Source: Flavobacterium foetidum (GTDB lineage: Bacteria; Bacteroidota; Bacteroidia; Flavobacteriales; Flavobacteriaceae). Taken from it: a DNA stretch of 64,000 bases. The notes below the pieces were generated by a model. That model was not told the DNA's origin and made no database searches. It saw nothing but the letters and a program-made list of their open reading frames with translations. Of this stretch, positions 18,415 through 26,436 are shown piece by piece. The translations under genes and the position numbers were made by a program. The stretch's first letter is position 1. Each line of letters begins with the position of its first letter. The stretch spans positions 1-64,000 of the forward strand of contig NZ_SJTF01000017.1 in assembly GCF_004634245.1 (NCBI RefSeq). Reading direction: 5' to 3'.

Positions 18415-20514
18415 TTAATTTAATAATTGATAAGCAATCAAAGCACTAAAATAGGCTAGTCCGCTCATAAATACTAGCTGCATGGCCGGCCATTTCCATG
18501 AATTGGTTTCCTTCTTGGTAATTGCAAGCGTACTGGCGCACTGCATCGCAAAGGCATAAAAAAGTAGCAACGATATTCCTGTAGCAAAATTAAAGACTTT
18601 TTCTCCTGTTTCTGGATGAATTTCAGCCTGCATTTTGCTTTTTATGGTGGTTTCGTTTTCAGTATCACCAACACTATAAATGGTTGCTAGTGTTCCAACA
18701 AAAACCTCACGTGCTGCAAACGAACTGATTAAAGCAATTCCGATTTTCCAGTCATAACCCAAAGGTTCGATAGCAGGTTCTATGGCACGACCCATTAATC
18801 CGATATACGAATTTTCGAGTTTCTGAGAAGCTACTTCATTTTCGAACTGCGCTTCATCCAAAGTTGTATTGGCAAATCTTTCTTTAACAATTGTTTCGGC
18901 CTCGTTAAATTCTTTTCCAGGACCGTATGAAGCCAAAAACCATAAAATGATTGAGATAGCTAAGATAATTTTACCGGCACCCACCACAAACGCTTTTGTT
19001 TTTTCGACTACATTGATTCCGACATTCTTAAAAAGCGGCAGTTTATAACTCGGCATTTCGACCACAAAATAAGTTTTTGATTGCAGTTTGAGTACTTTGT
19101 TTAAAATGTAAGCCGATAAAATAGCTGTTGCAAATCCTAAAACGTATAAAAACATTAAGGTTAATCCTTGAAGATTTAGAATGCCGAATACACGCTGACT
19201 CGGAACTACGAGTGAAATAATAATTGCATAGACCGGCAACCTGGCAGAACAAGTGGTGAAAGGCGTTACTAAAATAGTTATAAGACGTTCTTTCCAATTT
19301 TCGATATTTCGAGTGGCCATAATAGCTGGAATCGCACAGGCTGTTCCTGAAATCAAAGGCACAACGCTTTTTCCTGAAAGCCCGAATCGTCTCATAATTT
19401 TATCCATCAGAAAAACAACACGGCTCATATAACCGCTTTCTTCTAGAATTGAAATGAATAAAAACAGAAAGGCAATTTGCGGAATAAAGATAATCACACC
19501 GCCAATTCCCGGAATAATTCCCTGTGAAAGCAGGTCGGTAAGAATGCCGCTTGGAAGTTCTTCTGCAGCCCAACTGCTCAAAGAAGCAAAAGTGCTATCG
19601 ATAAAATCCATCGGAATGGCGGACCAGCTGAAAATAGATTGGAAGATCAAAAACAAAATCGCGAAGAAAATGGCATAACCCCAGATTTTGTGTGTTAAGA
19701 CACGATCGAGTTTTGCACGCACATCTTTTGCCATTGAGGCATCTACTTTTAATCCTTCTTTAAGGACATCATTGATAAACTGATATCTTTTGATGGTTTC
19801 CTTTTGCTGCAGACGTTTTAATTCTGAATTGGATTTAGTGAAAGTGTTCCTGATTTCATTTCGGTCAAGGTTCGAAAAATTAACATCCTGCGTAATCACC
19901 AGCCATAATTTGTAGATCAACTGATTCGGAAAAGCGTGCTTTAATTTTTCAAAATATTCAGGATCAATAACAGAAGCGTTGAGGCAAGGTTCGTTTGGAA
20001 GCGTTTTGTACGAAACAATAAGTTCTTTTAAAGCATTAATTCCTAATCCTTTTCTTGAGCTGACCAACGCAATTTTGGTTTTCAGTTTTTCTTCTAAATA
20101 AGGAATATCCAAACTTATACCTTTTCGTTCCATTTGATCAGACATATTGATGACTAATATGGTCGGAATCTCGAGGTCTTTGATTTGAGTGTAAATCAGT
20201 AAATTTCTTTTCAGATTTTCTACATCCGTTACAACAACTGCAACGTCTGGATATAATTTGTCGTTTTTATTCAGTAAAAGTTCGATTACCACGCTTTCAT
20301 CCATCGAACTAGCGTTTAAGCTGTACGTTCCAGGTAAATCTAGGATATTGGCTTTAACGTTGTTTGGCAATTTGCAGAATCCCATTTTTTTCTCAACAGT
20401 GATTCCTGGGTAATTACCAACTTGTTGGTTTAAACCTGTCAGCTGATTAAAAACTGAAGTTTTTCCGGTATTCGGATTTCCGATAAGGGCAACATTTATA
20501 TTCTGTACGCTCAT
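18415..20514 (-). CDS. feoB: Ferrous iron transporter FeoB
   Basis: 699-residue inner-membrane Fe(II) transporter with an N-terminal G domain: P-loop 'GNPNTGKTSVFNQLTG', switch region 'YPGITVEKK', G3 'DLPGTYSL', and 'NMSD' for guanine recognition. The membrane half has the two 'gate' repeats with 'LEESGYMSRVVFLMDKIMRRFGLSGKS' and 'FTTCSARLPVY'. The start overlaps the feoA stop by one base (TAATG), so the two are translationally coupled. Fe(II) uptake fits the nearby heme region, which needs iron for ferrochelatase. Confidence 0.96.
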   Translation of the reverse strand: MSVQNINVALIGNPNTGKTSVFNQLTGLNQQVGNYPGITVEKKMGFCKLPNNVKANILDLPGTYSLNASSMDESVVIELLLNKNDKLYPDVAVVVTDVENLKRNLLIYTQIKDLEIPTILVINMSDQMERKGISLDIPYLEEKLKTKIALVSSRKGLGINALKELIVSYKTLPNEPCLNASVIDPEYFEKLKHAFPNQLIYKLWLVITQDVNFSNLDRNEIRNTFTKSNSELKRLQQKETIKRYQFINDVLKEGLKVDASMAKDVRAKLDRVLTHKIWGYAIFFAILFLIFQSIFSWSAIPMDFIDSTFASLSSWAAEELPSGILTDLLSQGIIPGIGGVIIFIPQIAFLFLFISILEESGYMSRVVFLMDKIMRRFGLSGKSVVPLISGTACAIPAIMATRNIENWKERLITILVTPFTTCSARLPVYAIIISLVVPSQRVFGILNLQGLTLMFLYVLGFATAILSAYILNKVLKLQSKTYFVVEMPSYKLPLFKNVGINVVEKTKAFVVGAGKIILAISIILWFLASYGPGKEFNEAETIVKERFANTTLDEAQFENEVASQKLENSYIGLMGRAIEPAIEPLGYDWKIGIALISSFAAREVFVGTLATIYSVGDTENETTIKSKMQAEIHPETGEKVFNFATGISLLLFYAFAMQCASTLAITKKETNSWKWPAMQLVFMSGLAYFSALIAYQLLN

Positions 20515-20753
20515 TATAAATTGTTTTGAATAAGTTCAACTTCAATTTCACGAGCGGTTTCAACCCTGATTGCCACATGCGAACCGTTTATGTCCAAATA
20601 CAAAGGGTCTCCAAAAGGAGCAATCTGGAGCAATTCAACTAAGCTGCCCGGCAGACAACCCATTTCTAATAATTTTAGAGGAATAAGATCGATATCAAAA
20701 TCTTTGATAATGGCTTTATCGCCTTTTTTCAGGGTGTGTACTGTATTTTGCAA
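20514..20753 (-). CDS. feoA: Ferrous iron transport protein A
   Basis: 79-residue SH3-like small cytosolic protein of the FeoA family: 'LKKGDKAIIKDF', 'LKLLEMGCLPGSLVELLQIAPFGDPLYLDINGSHVAIR'. It modulates FeoB. A good promoter lies upstream and the stop codon overlaps the feoB start. Confidence 0.93.
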   Translation of the reverse strand: MQNTVHTLKKGDKAIIKDFDIDLIPLKLLEMGCLPGSLVELLQIAPFGDPLYLDINGSHVAIRVETAREIEVELIQNNL

Positions 20754-20778
20754 GCTTATTTAGATTGAATTTAGATTG

Positions 20779-20807
20779 CAAAAATAGGCAATTATTCTAT
20801 ATTTCAA
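20779..20807 (-). promoter_or_regulatory. Promoter of feoAB
   Basis: On the minus strand, TTG (20805-20807), 18 bases, then TATTTTTG (20779-20786), 25 bases before feoA. I could not identify a convincing Fur box around it. Confidence 0.6.
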
Positions 20808-20856
20808 GGTATTTTGCAGTTGGACAAATGCTAAATGTTTCTAAAAATAAGAGTTT

Positions 20857-21522
20857 TTATTCTTTAGATAAGAACTCAATATCTTCTAAAAGGCGTTTGA
20901 TGTCTTCTTTGTTTGTTCCGTCATAAAATCCGCGGACACGTCTTTTCTGATCGACCAAAACAAAATTCTCGGTATGCACCATATCATAAAGCTGGTCTGG
21001 TCTTCCAAGTTTTACCGCCAAATAAGATTTTCGGGCCATTTTATAAATTTCTTTTTTATTGCCGGTAACCAAATTCCATTTGCTGTCTACCACGCCGTAT
21101 TTTATCGCATAAGCTTTTAAAACCGATACGCTGTCTACTTCTGGGAAAACAGTGTGAGAGAGCAACATCACTTTCGGATTGTTTAAAACTGCCTTCTGAA
21201 CTTCAGAAAGATTGGTTGACATTTTTGGACAGATTGAGCCACAAGTTGTAAAAAAGAAATCGGCAACATAAATTTTTCCTTCGTAATTCTTTTGCGTAAT
21301 AGTATCTCCGTTCTGGTTTATAAAAGAAAAATCGGCAATGGTATGATATTTACTTTTATATTGAATCGTACTGTCCACCAATTCTGGATTTACATCAGAA
21401 GGATTGTAAATTGGAAGTGTTTTTTTAGGCTTTAATGCATTATAAAATAAGGATATGGTAACGGCAGAAAATATAATTAGTACAATAAAGAATGTGCGGT
21501 ACTTATAGAGAAGCGATTTCAT
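20857..21522 (-). CDS. SCO1/SenC family copper chaperone-like protein
   Basis: Membrane-anchored thioredoxin-fold protein of ~221 residues. An N-terminal transmembrane anchor (FFIVLIIFSAVTISLFY) is followed by the copper-binding CxxxCP motif in 'FFTTCGSICPKMS' and the conserved His in 'LSHTVFPEVD'. Family role: copper delivery to cytochrome oxidase CuA, or redox maintenance. A promoter element at 21538-21545 makes the upstream ATG at 21540 unlikely, so I start at MKSLLYKYR. The next plus-strand gene is divergent. Confidence 0.88.
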   Translation of the reverse strand: MKSLLYKYRTFFIVLIIFSAVTISLFYNALKPKKTLPIYNPSDVNPELVDSTIQYKSKYHTIADFSFINQNGDTITQKNYEGKIYVADFFFTTCGSICPKMSTNLSEVQKAVLNNPKVMLLSHTVFPEVDSVSVLKAYAIKYGVVDSKWNLVTGNKKEIYKMARKSYLAVKLGRPDQLYDMVHTENFVLVDQKRRVRGFYDGTNKEDIKRLLEDIEFLSKE

Positions 21523-21537
21523 AAAAATAATTTGGCA

Positions 21538-21545
21538 CAAAAATA
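21538..21545 (-). promoter_or_regulatory. Promoter -7 element of the SCO gene
   Basis: TATTTTTG on the minus strand, 15 bases before the chosen ATG; it overlaps the alternative ATG and thereby decides the start. Confidence 0.5.
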
Positions 21546-21801
21546 CGAAAAAGCACTTTTTATAACCTTAATTAAGCTTTTATTTAACGATGTTTCGCTC
21601 TGGAAAATGTAAGCAAAGAGAATTCTGTTGTTGATTTTAACGAATTAATACCACAAAGCTGTATTGAAACGTGTAACAAATAAAACAATAACGATACTAA
21701 CTAATTTAATGTTCTTCAATTAAACATTTTTAAAATTAACTTAACTCGTGCTTATTGTTAAATAATGTGAAATTTTAACACTATATTCAAATTAATAACA
21801 A

Positions 21802-21809
21802 TAAGTTTG
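21802..21809 (+). promoter_or_regulatory. Promoter -7 element of the M13 peptidase gene
   Basis: TAAGTTTG, 26 bases before the ATG at 21836. No clear TTG at the usual distance. Confidence 0.45.
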
Positions 21810-21835
21810 TGTTTTACCTAAAACAATAAACAATT

Positions 21836-23896
21836 ATGAAAAGACAGCTTGTAAAACCTGTGTTTTGTGTTGTTTCTGCAATGTTCTCTCTTGCAACGCT
21901 GCAGGCTCAAAATAGCACGCCAAAAGAACCCGGTATCAATGTTTCGAACATGGATACTAAAGTTAGTCCAAAACAAGATTTTTTCCGTTATGTAAACGGA
22001 GCATGGTTAGACAAAACTGAAATTCCTAGCGATAGAAACGCATGGGGAAGTTTCAATGAGCTTCGTCAGAAAACAGATGAGAATTCACTTGCTATCTTAA
22101 AAGAAGCTTCTAAAGATCCAAAGTATAAATCAAATACCGATCAAGGAAAAGCGATTGCTTTATTTAATACAATTATGGATACGGTTGGAAGAAACAAAAG
22201 AGGTGTGGCTCCTTTACAACCTTATCTGAAAAAAATCGATGCGATTAAAAATGTTGCAGATTTACAGAATTTCTTAACTGAAATGCAGCTTCAGGGCGGT
22301 CTCGGATTTTTTGGCGTGTATGTAAGTGCAGATGCTAAAAACAGTAACAAAAATACCGTAACCTTAACTCCAGGAGGTTTAGGTTTGTCTGATAAAGATT
22401 ACTACAACTCTGATGATAAAGATTCTAAAGAAAAACGTGAGAAATATGAAGTTCACGTAGCAAGAATGCTTCAGTTTATCGGCGAGTCTCCTGCAAAAGC
22501 AAAAGAAAGCGCAAAACAGATTCTGGCTTTGGAGGTTGAAATGTCTGCTCCAAGATTAGATCGTGTCGAAAGAAGAGACAGAAGAAAACAATACAATCCG
22601 ACAGCTGTTGCCGATTTGAAGAAAAATACACCTTCTATTCAGTGGGAAAAATATTTTGCTGGAATCGGAATGGCAAAAGTGGATACTGTAAATGTTGCGC
22701 AGCCGCGTTATATGATTGCGCTTGAAAAAATCTTTACAGAGAAAAAAGTAGAAGCTTGGAAAGAGTATTTAAAATGGTCTGCATTAAACAGAACAGCATC
22801 AACTTTAAGCACTGATGTTGAAAATGCGAATTTTGATTTCTACGGAAAAACATTGACGGGAGCTTTAAAACAACGTCCGCGCGAAGAGGTTGCTTTACAA
22901 GTTATCAATACCACTACAGGAGAAGCGTTAGGAAAATTGTATGTAGAGAAATTATTCCCTGCTGAAGCAAAAGCAAAAGCAAAAGACATGATTGCCAATG
23001 TAATGCTGGCTTACGAAAACAGAATCAATGCATTGCCTTGGATGTCTGCAGAAACTAAGGTTAAAGCAATTGAAAAACTGAAAAAACTTACCGTTAAAAT
23101 CGGATACCCTGATAAATGGAAAGATTATTCTAAACTAGAACTTAAAAACGTTAAAGAAGGAGGTACTTATTTTGATAATATGAGAAATTTATCAAAATGG
23201 GCTTATGCTGAAAACTTAGCAAAACTAGGTAAACCAGTTGATAAAACAGAATGGGGCATGTCTCCGCAAACAGTTAACGCTTATTTTAATCCTTCATATA
23301 ACGAAATTGTATTCCCTGCAGCAATCTTGCAGCCGCCGTTCTACAATTACCAAGCTGACGAAGCTGTAAATTATGGTGGAATCGGAGCCGTGATCGGTCA
23401 CGAAATCTCTCATGGTTTTGATGATTCTGGTGCGCGTTACAATGCAGACGGAAACTTAGTTGACTGGTGGACTCCAGAAGATTTAAAACAATTTACTGCT
23501 CTTGGAGGAGAATTGGCTGCTCAATACAGCGCTTTAGAACCGCTTCCTGGAATTTTTGTGGATGGTAAATTTACTTTAGGAGAAAATATCGGAGATTTAG
23601 GAGGTACTAATGCGGCTTACGACGGATTACAATTGTATTTGAAAAAACACGGAAATCCAGGCCTAATCGACGGATTTACTCCAGAACAAAGATTCTTTAT
23701 TTCTTGGGCTACGGTTTGGAGAACGAAATCTCGCGACGAAGCAATCAAAAGTCAGGTGAAAACAGATCCGCATTCTCCTGGAATGTACAGAGCTGTTGTG
23801 CCAATTAAAAACTTAGATTCTTTTTATGAGGCATTCGGAATCAAAAAAGGGGATGCTATGTATCTAGAACCTGAAAAACGAGTAAAAATCTGGTAA
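21836..23896 (+). CDS. M13 family (neprilysin-like) zinc metallopeptidase
   Basis: 686 residues, secreted or periplasmic (signal peptide MKRQLVKPVFCVVSAMFSLATLQAQ). The N-terminal 'DFFRYVNGAWLDKTEIPSDR' block and the catalytic core are clear: 'NAYFNPSYNEIVFPAAILQPPFY', zinc motif 'GHEISHGFDD' (HExxH at His522-His526), and the third ligand in 'ENIGDLGG'. The C-terminal 'VWRTKSRDEA....DPHSP..YR' is also typical. Cleaves short peptides on the N-terminal side of hydrophobic residues in characterised homologues; the substrate here is unknown. Confidence 0.95.
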   Translation: MKRQLVKPVFCVVSAMFSLATLQAQNSTPKEPGINVSNMDTKVSPKQDFFRYVNGAWLDKTEIPSDRNAWGSFNELRQKTDENSLAILKEASKDPKYKSNTDQGKAIALFNTIMDTVGRNKRGVAPLQPYLKKIDAIKNVADLQNFLTEMQLQGGLGFFGVYVSADAKNSNKNTVTLTPGGLGLSDKDYYNSDDKDSKEKREKYEVHVARMLQFIGESPAKAKESAKQILALEVEMSAPRLDRVERRDRRKQYNPTAVADLKKNTPSIQWEKYFAGIGMAKVDTVNVAQPRYMIALEKIFTEKKVEAWKEYLKWSALNRTASTLSTDVENANFDFYGKTLTGALKQRPREEVALQVINTTTGEALGKLYVEKLFPAEAKAKAKDMIANVMLAYENRINALPWMSAETKVKAIEKLKKLTVKIGYPDKWKDYSKLELKNVKEGGTYFDNMRNLSKWAYAENLAKLGKPVDKTEWGMSPQTVNAYFNPSYNEIVFPAAILQPPFYNYQADEAVNYGGIGAVIGHEISHGFDDSGARYNADGNLVDWWTPEDLKQFTALGGELAAQYSALEPLPGIFVDGKFTLGENIGDLGGTNAAYDGLQLYLKKHGNPGLIDGFTPEQRFFISWATVWRTKSRDEAIKSQVKTDPHSPGMYRAVVPIKNLDSFYEAFGIKKGDAMYLEPEKRVKIW

Positions 23897-23914
23897 TCTT
23901 ATTTTTATAGATAT

Positions 23915-23946
23915 AAAAAACGGCGCTTATTACAGCGCCGTTTTTT
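23915..23946. terminator. Bidirectional terminator
   Basis: AAAAAACGGCGCT (23915-23927) pairs with AGCGCCGTTTTTT (23934-23946) around the loop TATTAC. A-run and T-run on both sides serve the convergent M13 gene (+) and cytochrome gene (-). Confidence 0.85.
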
Positions 23947-23964
23947 TGTTTATTTCAAATTCAT

Positions 23965-24363
23965 TTATTTCAAATGACTGTTTATATAAGTTTCAATTGC
24001 TTTTAATTCTTCGTCAGACATTTCTTTTGTTATAGCAAAATTGGTTTTCATAACCTCAAACTGACTCGGATCTACAATCGGCGCTGCATTTCCTTTTAGG
24101 AAAGTAACCATATCGCCTTTTTTGTCTTTGTAGATTTTGGCAATTTCCTGAATACTTGGCCCGATTATCTTTTGATCCGGTTGATGGCAAGCCGTACAGT
24201 TTCCTCTTCCCTCAAAAATTTCTTTTCCTAACTCTTCGGGAGTTTTGGCCTTTGCTGATTGTCCTTCGGAATAATTTTCGGTTGAGGTTGCATTATTTTC
24301 GGCAGTTTCTTTTTTACAGGCTGTAAAAGCTAAAACTGCAGCTAAGAACAGTATTTTTTTCAT
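23965..24363 (-). CDS. Class I c-type cytochrome lipoprotein
   Basis: 132 residues. Lipobox signal 'MKKILFLAAVLAFTAC' (Cys16), a low-complexity Glu/Asn/Ser linker, then one heme c site 'CTACH' with a downstream Met in 'QFEVMKTNFAIT..MSDEELKAIETYI' as likely sixth ligand. This is a small periplasm-facing electron carrier. It begins 2 bases after the hemB stop on the same strand, a sensible pairing of heme synthesis and a heme protein. Confidence 0.88.
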   Translation of the reverse strand: MKKILFLAAVLAFTACKKETAENNATSTENYSEGQSAKAKTPEELGKEIFEGRGNCTACHQPDQKIIGPSIQEIAKIYKDKKGDMVTFLKGNAAPIVDPSQFEVMKTNFAITKEMSDEELKAIETYINSHLK

Positions 24364-24365
24364 TG

Positions 24366-25361
24366 TTATTTGTTTAAAAGAATAGCAGCTTCTTTTGCAA
24401 AATAAGTTGAAATCAGACTCGCACCCGAACGTTTAATGCACATTAATTGTTCCATCATGATTTTATCATTGTCCAGCCATCCTCTTTCGGCGGCAGCTTT
24501 GATCATGGCATACTCTCCAGAAACATGATAAACCGTTACCGGAACGTTTACAGCATTTTTAACTTCACGAACAATATCCAAATAAGCAATTCCTGGTTTT
24601 ACCATTACCATATCGGCACCTTCTTCTACATCATACAAAGCTTCTTTGATGGCTTCTATACGATTGGCATAATCCATTTGATAGGTTTTTTTATCTTTTG
24701 GAACCACAACATCAGCTTCTCTTGGGGCAGAATCTAGAGCATCTCTAAAAGGTCCGTAAAACGCTGAAGCATATTTAGCAGCATAACTCATAATACCCAC
24801 ATTCTGAAATCCGGCAGCATCTAGACCTTCGCGAAGGCGCAAAACTCTTCCGTCCATCATATCGCTTGGCGCTACAAAATCGGCACCAGCTTCTGCATGA
24901 GAAACGGCCATTTTTACCAGCGCTTCAACAGTACTGTCGTTTTCGATATCACCATTTTTGATGATACCGTCATGACCATAAATTGAATAGGGATCTAATG
25001 CGACATCTGGCATTACAATCATTTCTGGACAGGCTTGCTTAATGGCGCGAATGGCTTGTTGCATCAAACCATCTTTGTTCCAAGCTTCTTTTCCGGTATT
25101 GTCTTTAAGATTTTCGCTGACTTTTACATAAATATTTACGGCACGGATTCCCAAAGCAAAGATTTCTTTTACTTCTTCTACAGTTAAGTCAATTGATCTG
25201 CGGAATATTCCCGGCATAGAGGGAATTTCTGCTTTGTAATTTTCGCCTTCTGCAATAAACATCGGGAACATAAAATCTGACGGACTTAAACTGGTTTCGC
25301 GAACTAATGAACGGATAGATTCGTTTACTCTTAATCTTCGGCCTCTGTGTAGTGGGAACAT
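24366..25361 (-). CDS. hemB: Delta-aminolevulinic acid dehydratase (porphobilinogen synthase)
   Basis: 331-residue cytosolic enzyme that condenses two aminolevulinate molecules to porphobilinogen. Motifs: 'FPMFIAEGENYKAEIPSMPGIFR', the Schiff-base lysine region 'MVMVKPGIAYLDIVREVK' and the second active-site lysine in 'YQMDYANRIEA' context, plus 'APSDMMDGRV'. The metal-site region has Asp in 'VMPDVALDPYSIYGHDGI' where zinc enzymes have Cys, so it is probably Mg-dependent. It is separated from the main hem cluster by ~5 kb and cotranscribed with a cytochrome c. Confidence 0.95.
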   Translation of the reverse strand: MFPLHRGRRLRVNESIRSLVRETSLSPSDFMFPMFIAEGENYKAEIPSMPGIFRRSIDLTVEEVKEIFALGIRAVNIYVKVSENLKDNTGKEAWNKDGLMQQAIRAIKQACPEMIVMPDVALDPYSIYGHDGIIKNGDIENDSTVEALVKMAVSHAEAGADFVAPSDMMDGRVLRLREGLDAAGFQNVGIMSYAAKYASAFYGPFRDALDSAPREADVVVPKDKKTYQMDYANRIEAIKEALYDVEEGADMVMVKPGIAYLDIVREVKNAVNVPVTVYHVSGEYAMIKAAAERGWLDNDKIMMEQLMCIKRSGASLISTYFAKEAAILLNK

Positions 25362-25465
25362 ATCATTTAGATTTTAGATTTTAGATTTCAGATTGATTAA
25401 TCTTTGTTTCTAAAAATGAAGTTGTGTTTTTGTTTTTTAAAGTTGTGTTGCTTTTTTAAGCGTTG

Positions 25466-25473
25466 CAAAGTTA
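25466..25473 (-). promoter_or_regulatory. Promoter -7 element of hemB
   Basis: TAACTTTG on the minus strand, ~105 bases upstream of hemB. The leader contains three copies of TTTAGATT-type repeats (25370-25395). Confidence 0.4.
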
Positions 25474-25538
25474 AAGAAAAAGGAATAGAATAAGGCTTTT
25501 AGCACGAACTGGAATCCGTTAATATTATCTAAAATTTT

Positions 25539-25732
25539 ACTCGTTGGGTGAAATTATTTTCAACACATAGAAACATAGTTTAACTAAACTTAAAAAAGGC
25601 GTTTCACTACTCTAAATGCACATAGTTTAGCTATGTGTGGAAACTTGTTTCTTCCATTTTCTTTTTTCGGCACAAAAAACTATGCTTCTATGTGTTAAAA
25701 TACTTTTATTTTTTAATTACACCCAACGGGTT
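25539..25732. repeat. MITE-like palindromic element, copy 1
   Basis: 194 bp. Left end ACTCGTTGGGTG and right end CACCCAACGGGTT are terminal inverted repeats. Inside, ACACATAGAAACATAGTTT pairs with AAACTATGCTTCTATGTGT, and a central CACATAG..CTATGTG hairpin follows, so the element is almost one large palindrome. Flanked on both sides by AAAATTTT (25531-25538 and 25733-25740). Copy 2 is at 51841-52030. No reading frame inside. Confidence 0.85.
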
Positions 25733-25763
25733 AAAATTTTGTTTTTTATTGTTCGTAGTGAAA

Positions 25764-25796
25764 TTGTGGATTTTTAAAAAATTCCGTCTAAATTTG
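25764..25796 (+). promoter_or_regulatory. Promoter close to the start codon at 25801
   Basis: TTG (25764-25766), 22 bases, TAAATTTG (25789-25796). The start codon begins only 5 bases later, so the message may be leaderless. Confidence 0.55.
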
Positions 25797-25800
25797 TGTA

Positions 25801-26433
25801 ATGAAGAAAATTCTCGCTTTATTTTGCTGTCTGCTCCTAACAAGCTGTTTCGAGATTACAGAAAGAATCAAACATCACGACGATCAAAGTGGCGAATACA
25901 CATTAATGATCGATTTCTCAAAATCGTGGTTTAAAACCAAATCGGCTATTTTTTTGGAAGAAGTTGATGGCGTTAAGATTCCGAACGAACAGGAAATTAC
26001 CCAAAAATTAGATGATTTTAAAGTAAAAGCATTGAAGATTGATGGTATTTCTAATGTAACAACCAAAACCGATTTTAGCAATTATGTTTTCATTATCAAA
26101 CTGAACTATGCCAACCTGAAAGCATTAAACGCAGTTGTTAATACCATAAACAATCAGCGCGACCAGATTCACTTTAGCGGAAGCGGCAAAACTTTTGAAA
26201 GAATTGCATCTTATCCGGTTCCAGAAAAAGTAGTCAATGATCCCAAGAAGAAGAAAGATCTTGAGGAAGCAAGCATTACGTCTATTTATACTTTTGATCG
26301 AGATATTTTAACTGCTGACAATGCAAACAGCAAAATTTCGAAAAACAAAAAAACAGTTTTCCTGAAACACAGTATGTACAGCGTTTTTAAGAAATCGACC
26401 CTAATGAACAATACAATACAATTAACGCCTTAA
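25801..26433 (+). CDS. Predicted lipoprotein of unknown function
   Basis: 210 residues. Signal and lipobox 'MKKILALFCCLLLTSC' (Cys16). The mature part has a 'SGEYTLMIDFSKSW' segment and alternating beta/alpha character; no family recognised. It is 3 bases upstream of another exported protein on the same strand, so the two are probably made and work together. The start codon almost touches the promoter. Confidence 0.7.
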   Translation: MKKILALFCCLLLTSCFEITERIKHHDDQSGEYTLMIDFSKSWFKTKSAIFLEEVDGVKIPNEQEITQKLDDFKVKALKIDGISNVTTKTDFSNYVFIIKLNYANLKALNAVVNTINNQRDQIHFSGSGKTFERIASYPVPEKVVNDPKKKKDLEEASITSIYTFDRDILTADNANSKISKNKKTVFLKHSMYSVFKKSTLMNNTIQLTP

Positions 26434-26436
26434 TTT

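Noticed and set aside
25531..25740. AAAATTTT flanks as proven target-site duplication
   Set aside because: The 8-mer is its own reverse complement, so it cannot be told apart from an extension of the inverted ends.
25635..25934. 99-codon frame overlapping the lipoprotein gene
   Set aside because: Lies largely in the MITE-like element and out of frame with the well-supported lipoprotein gene.
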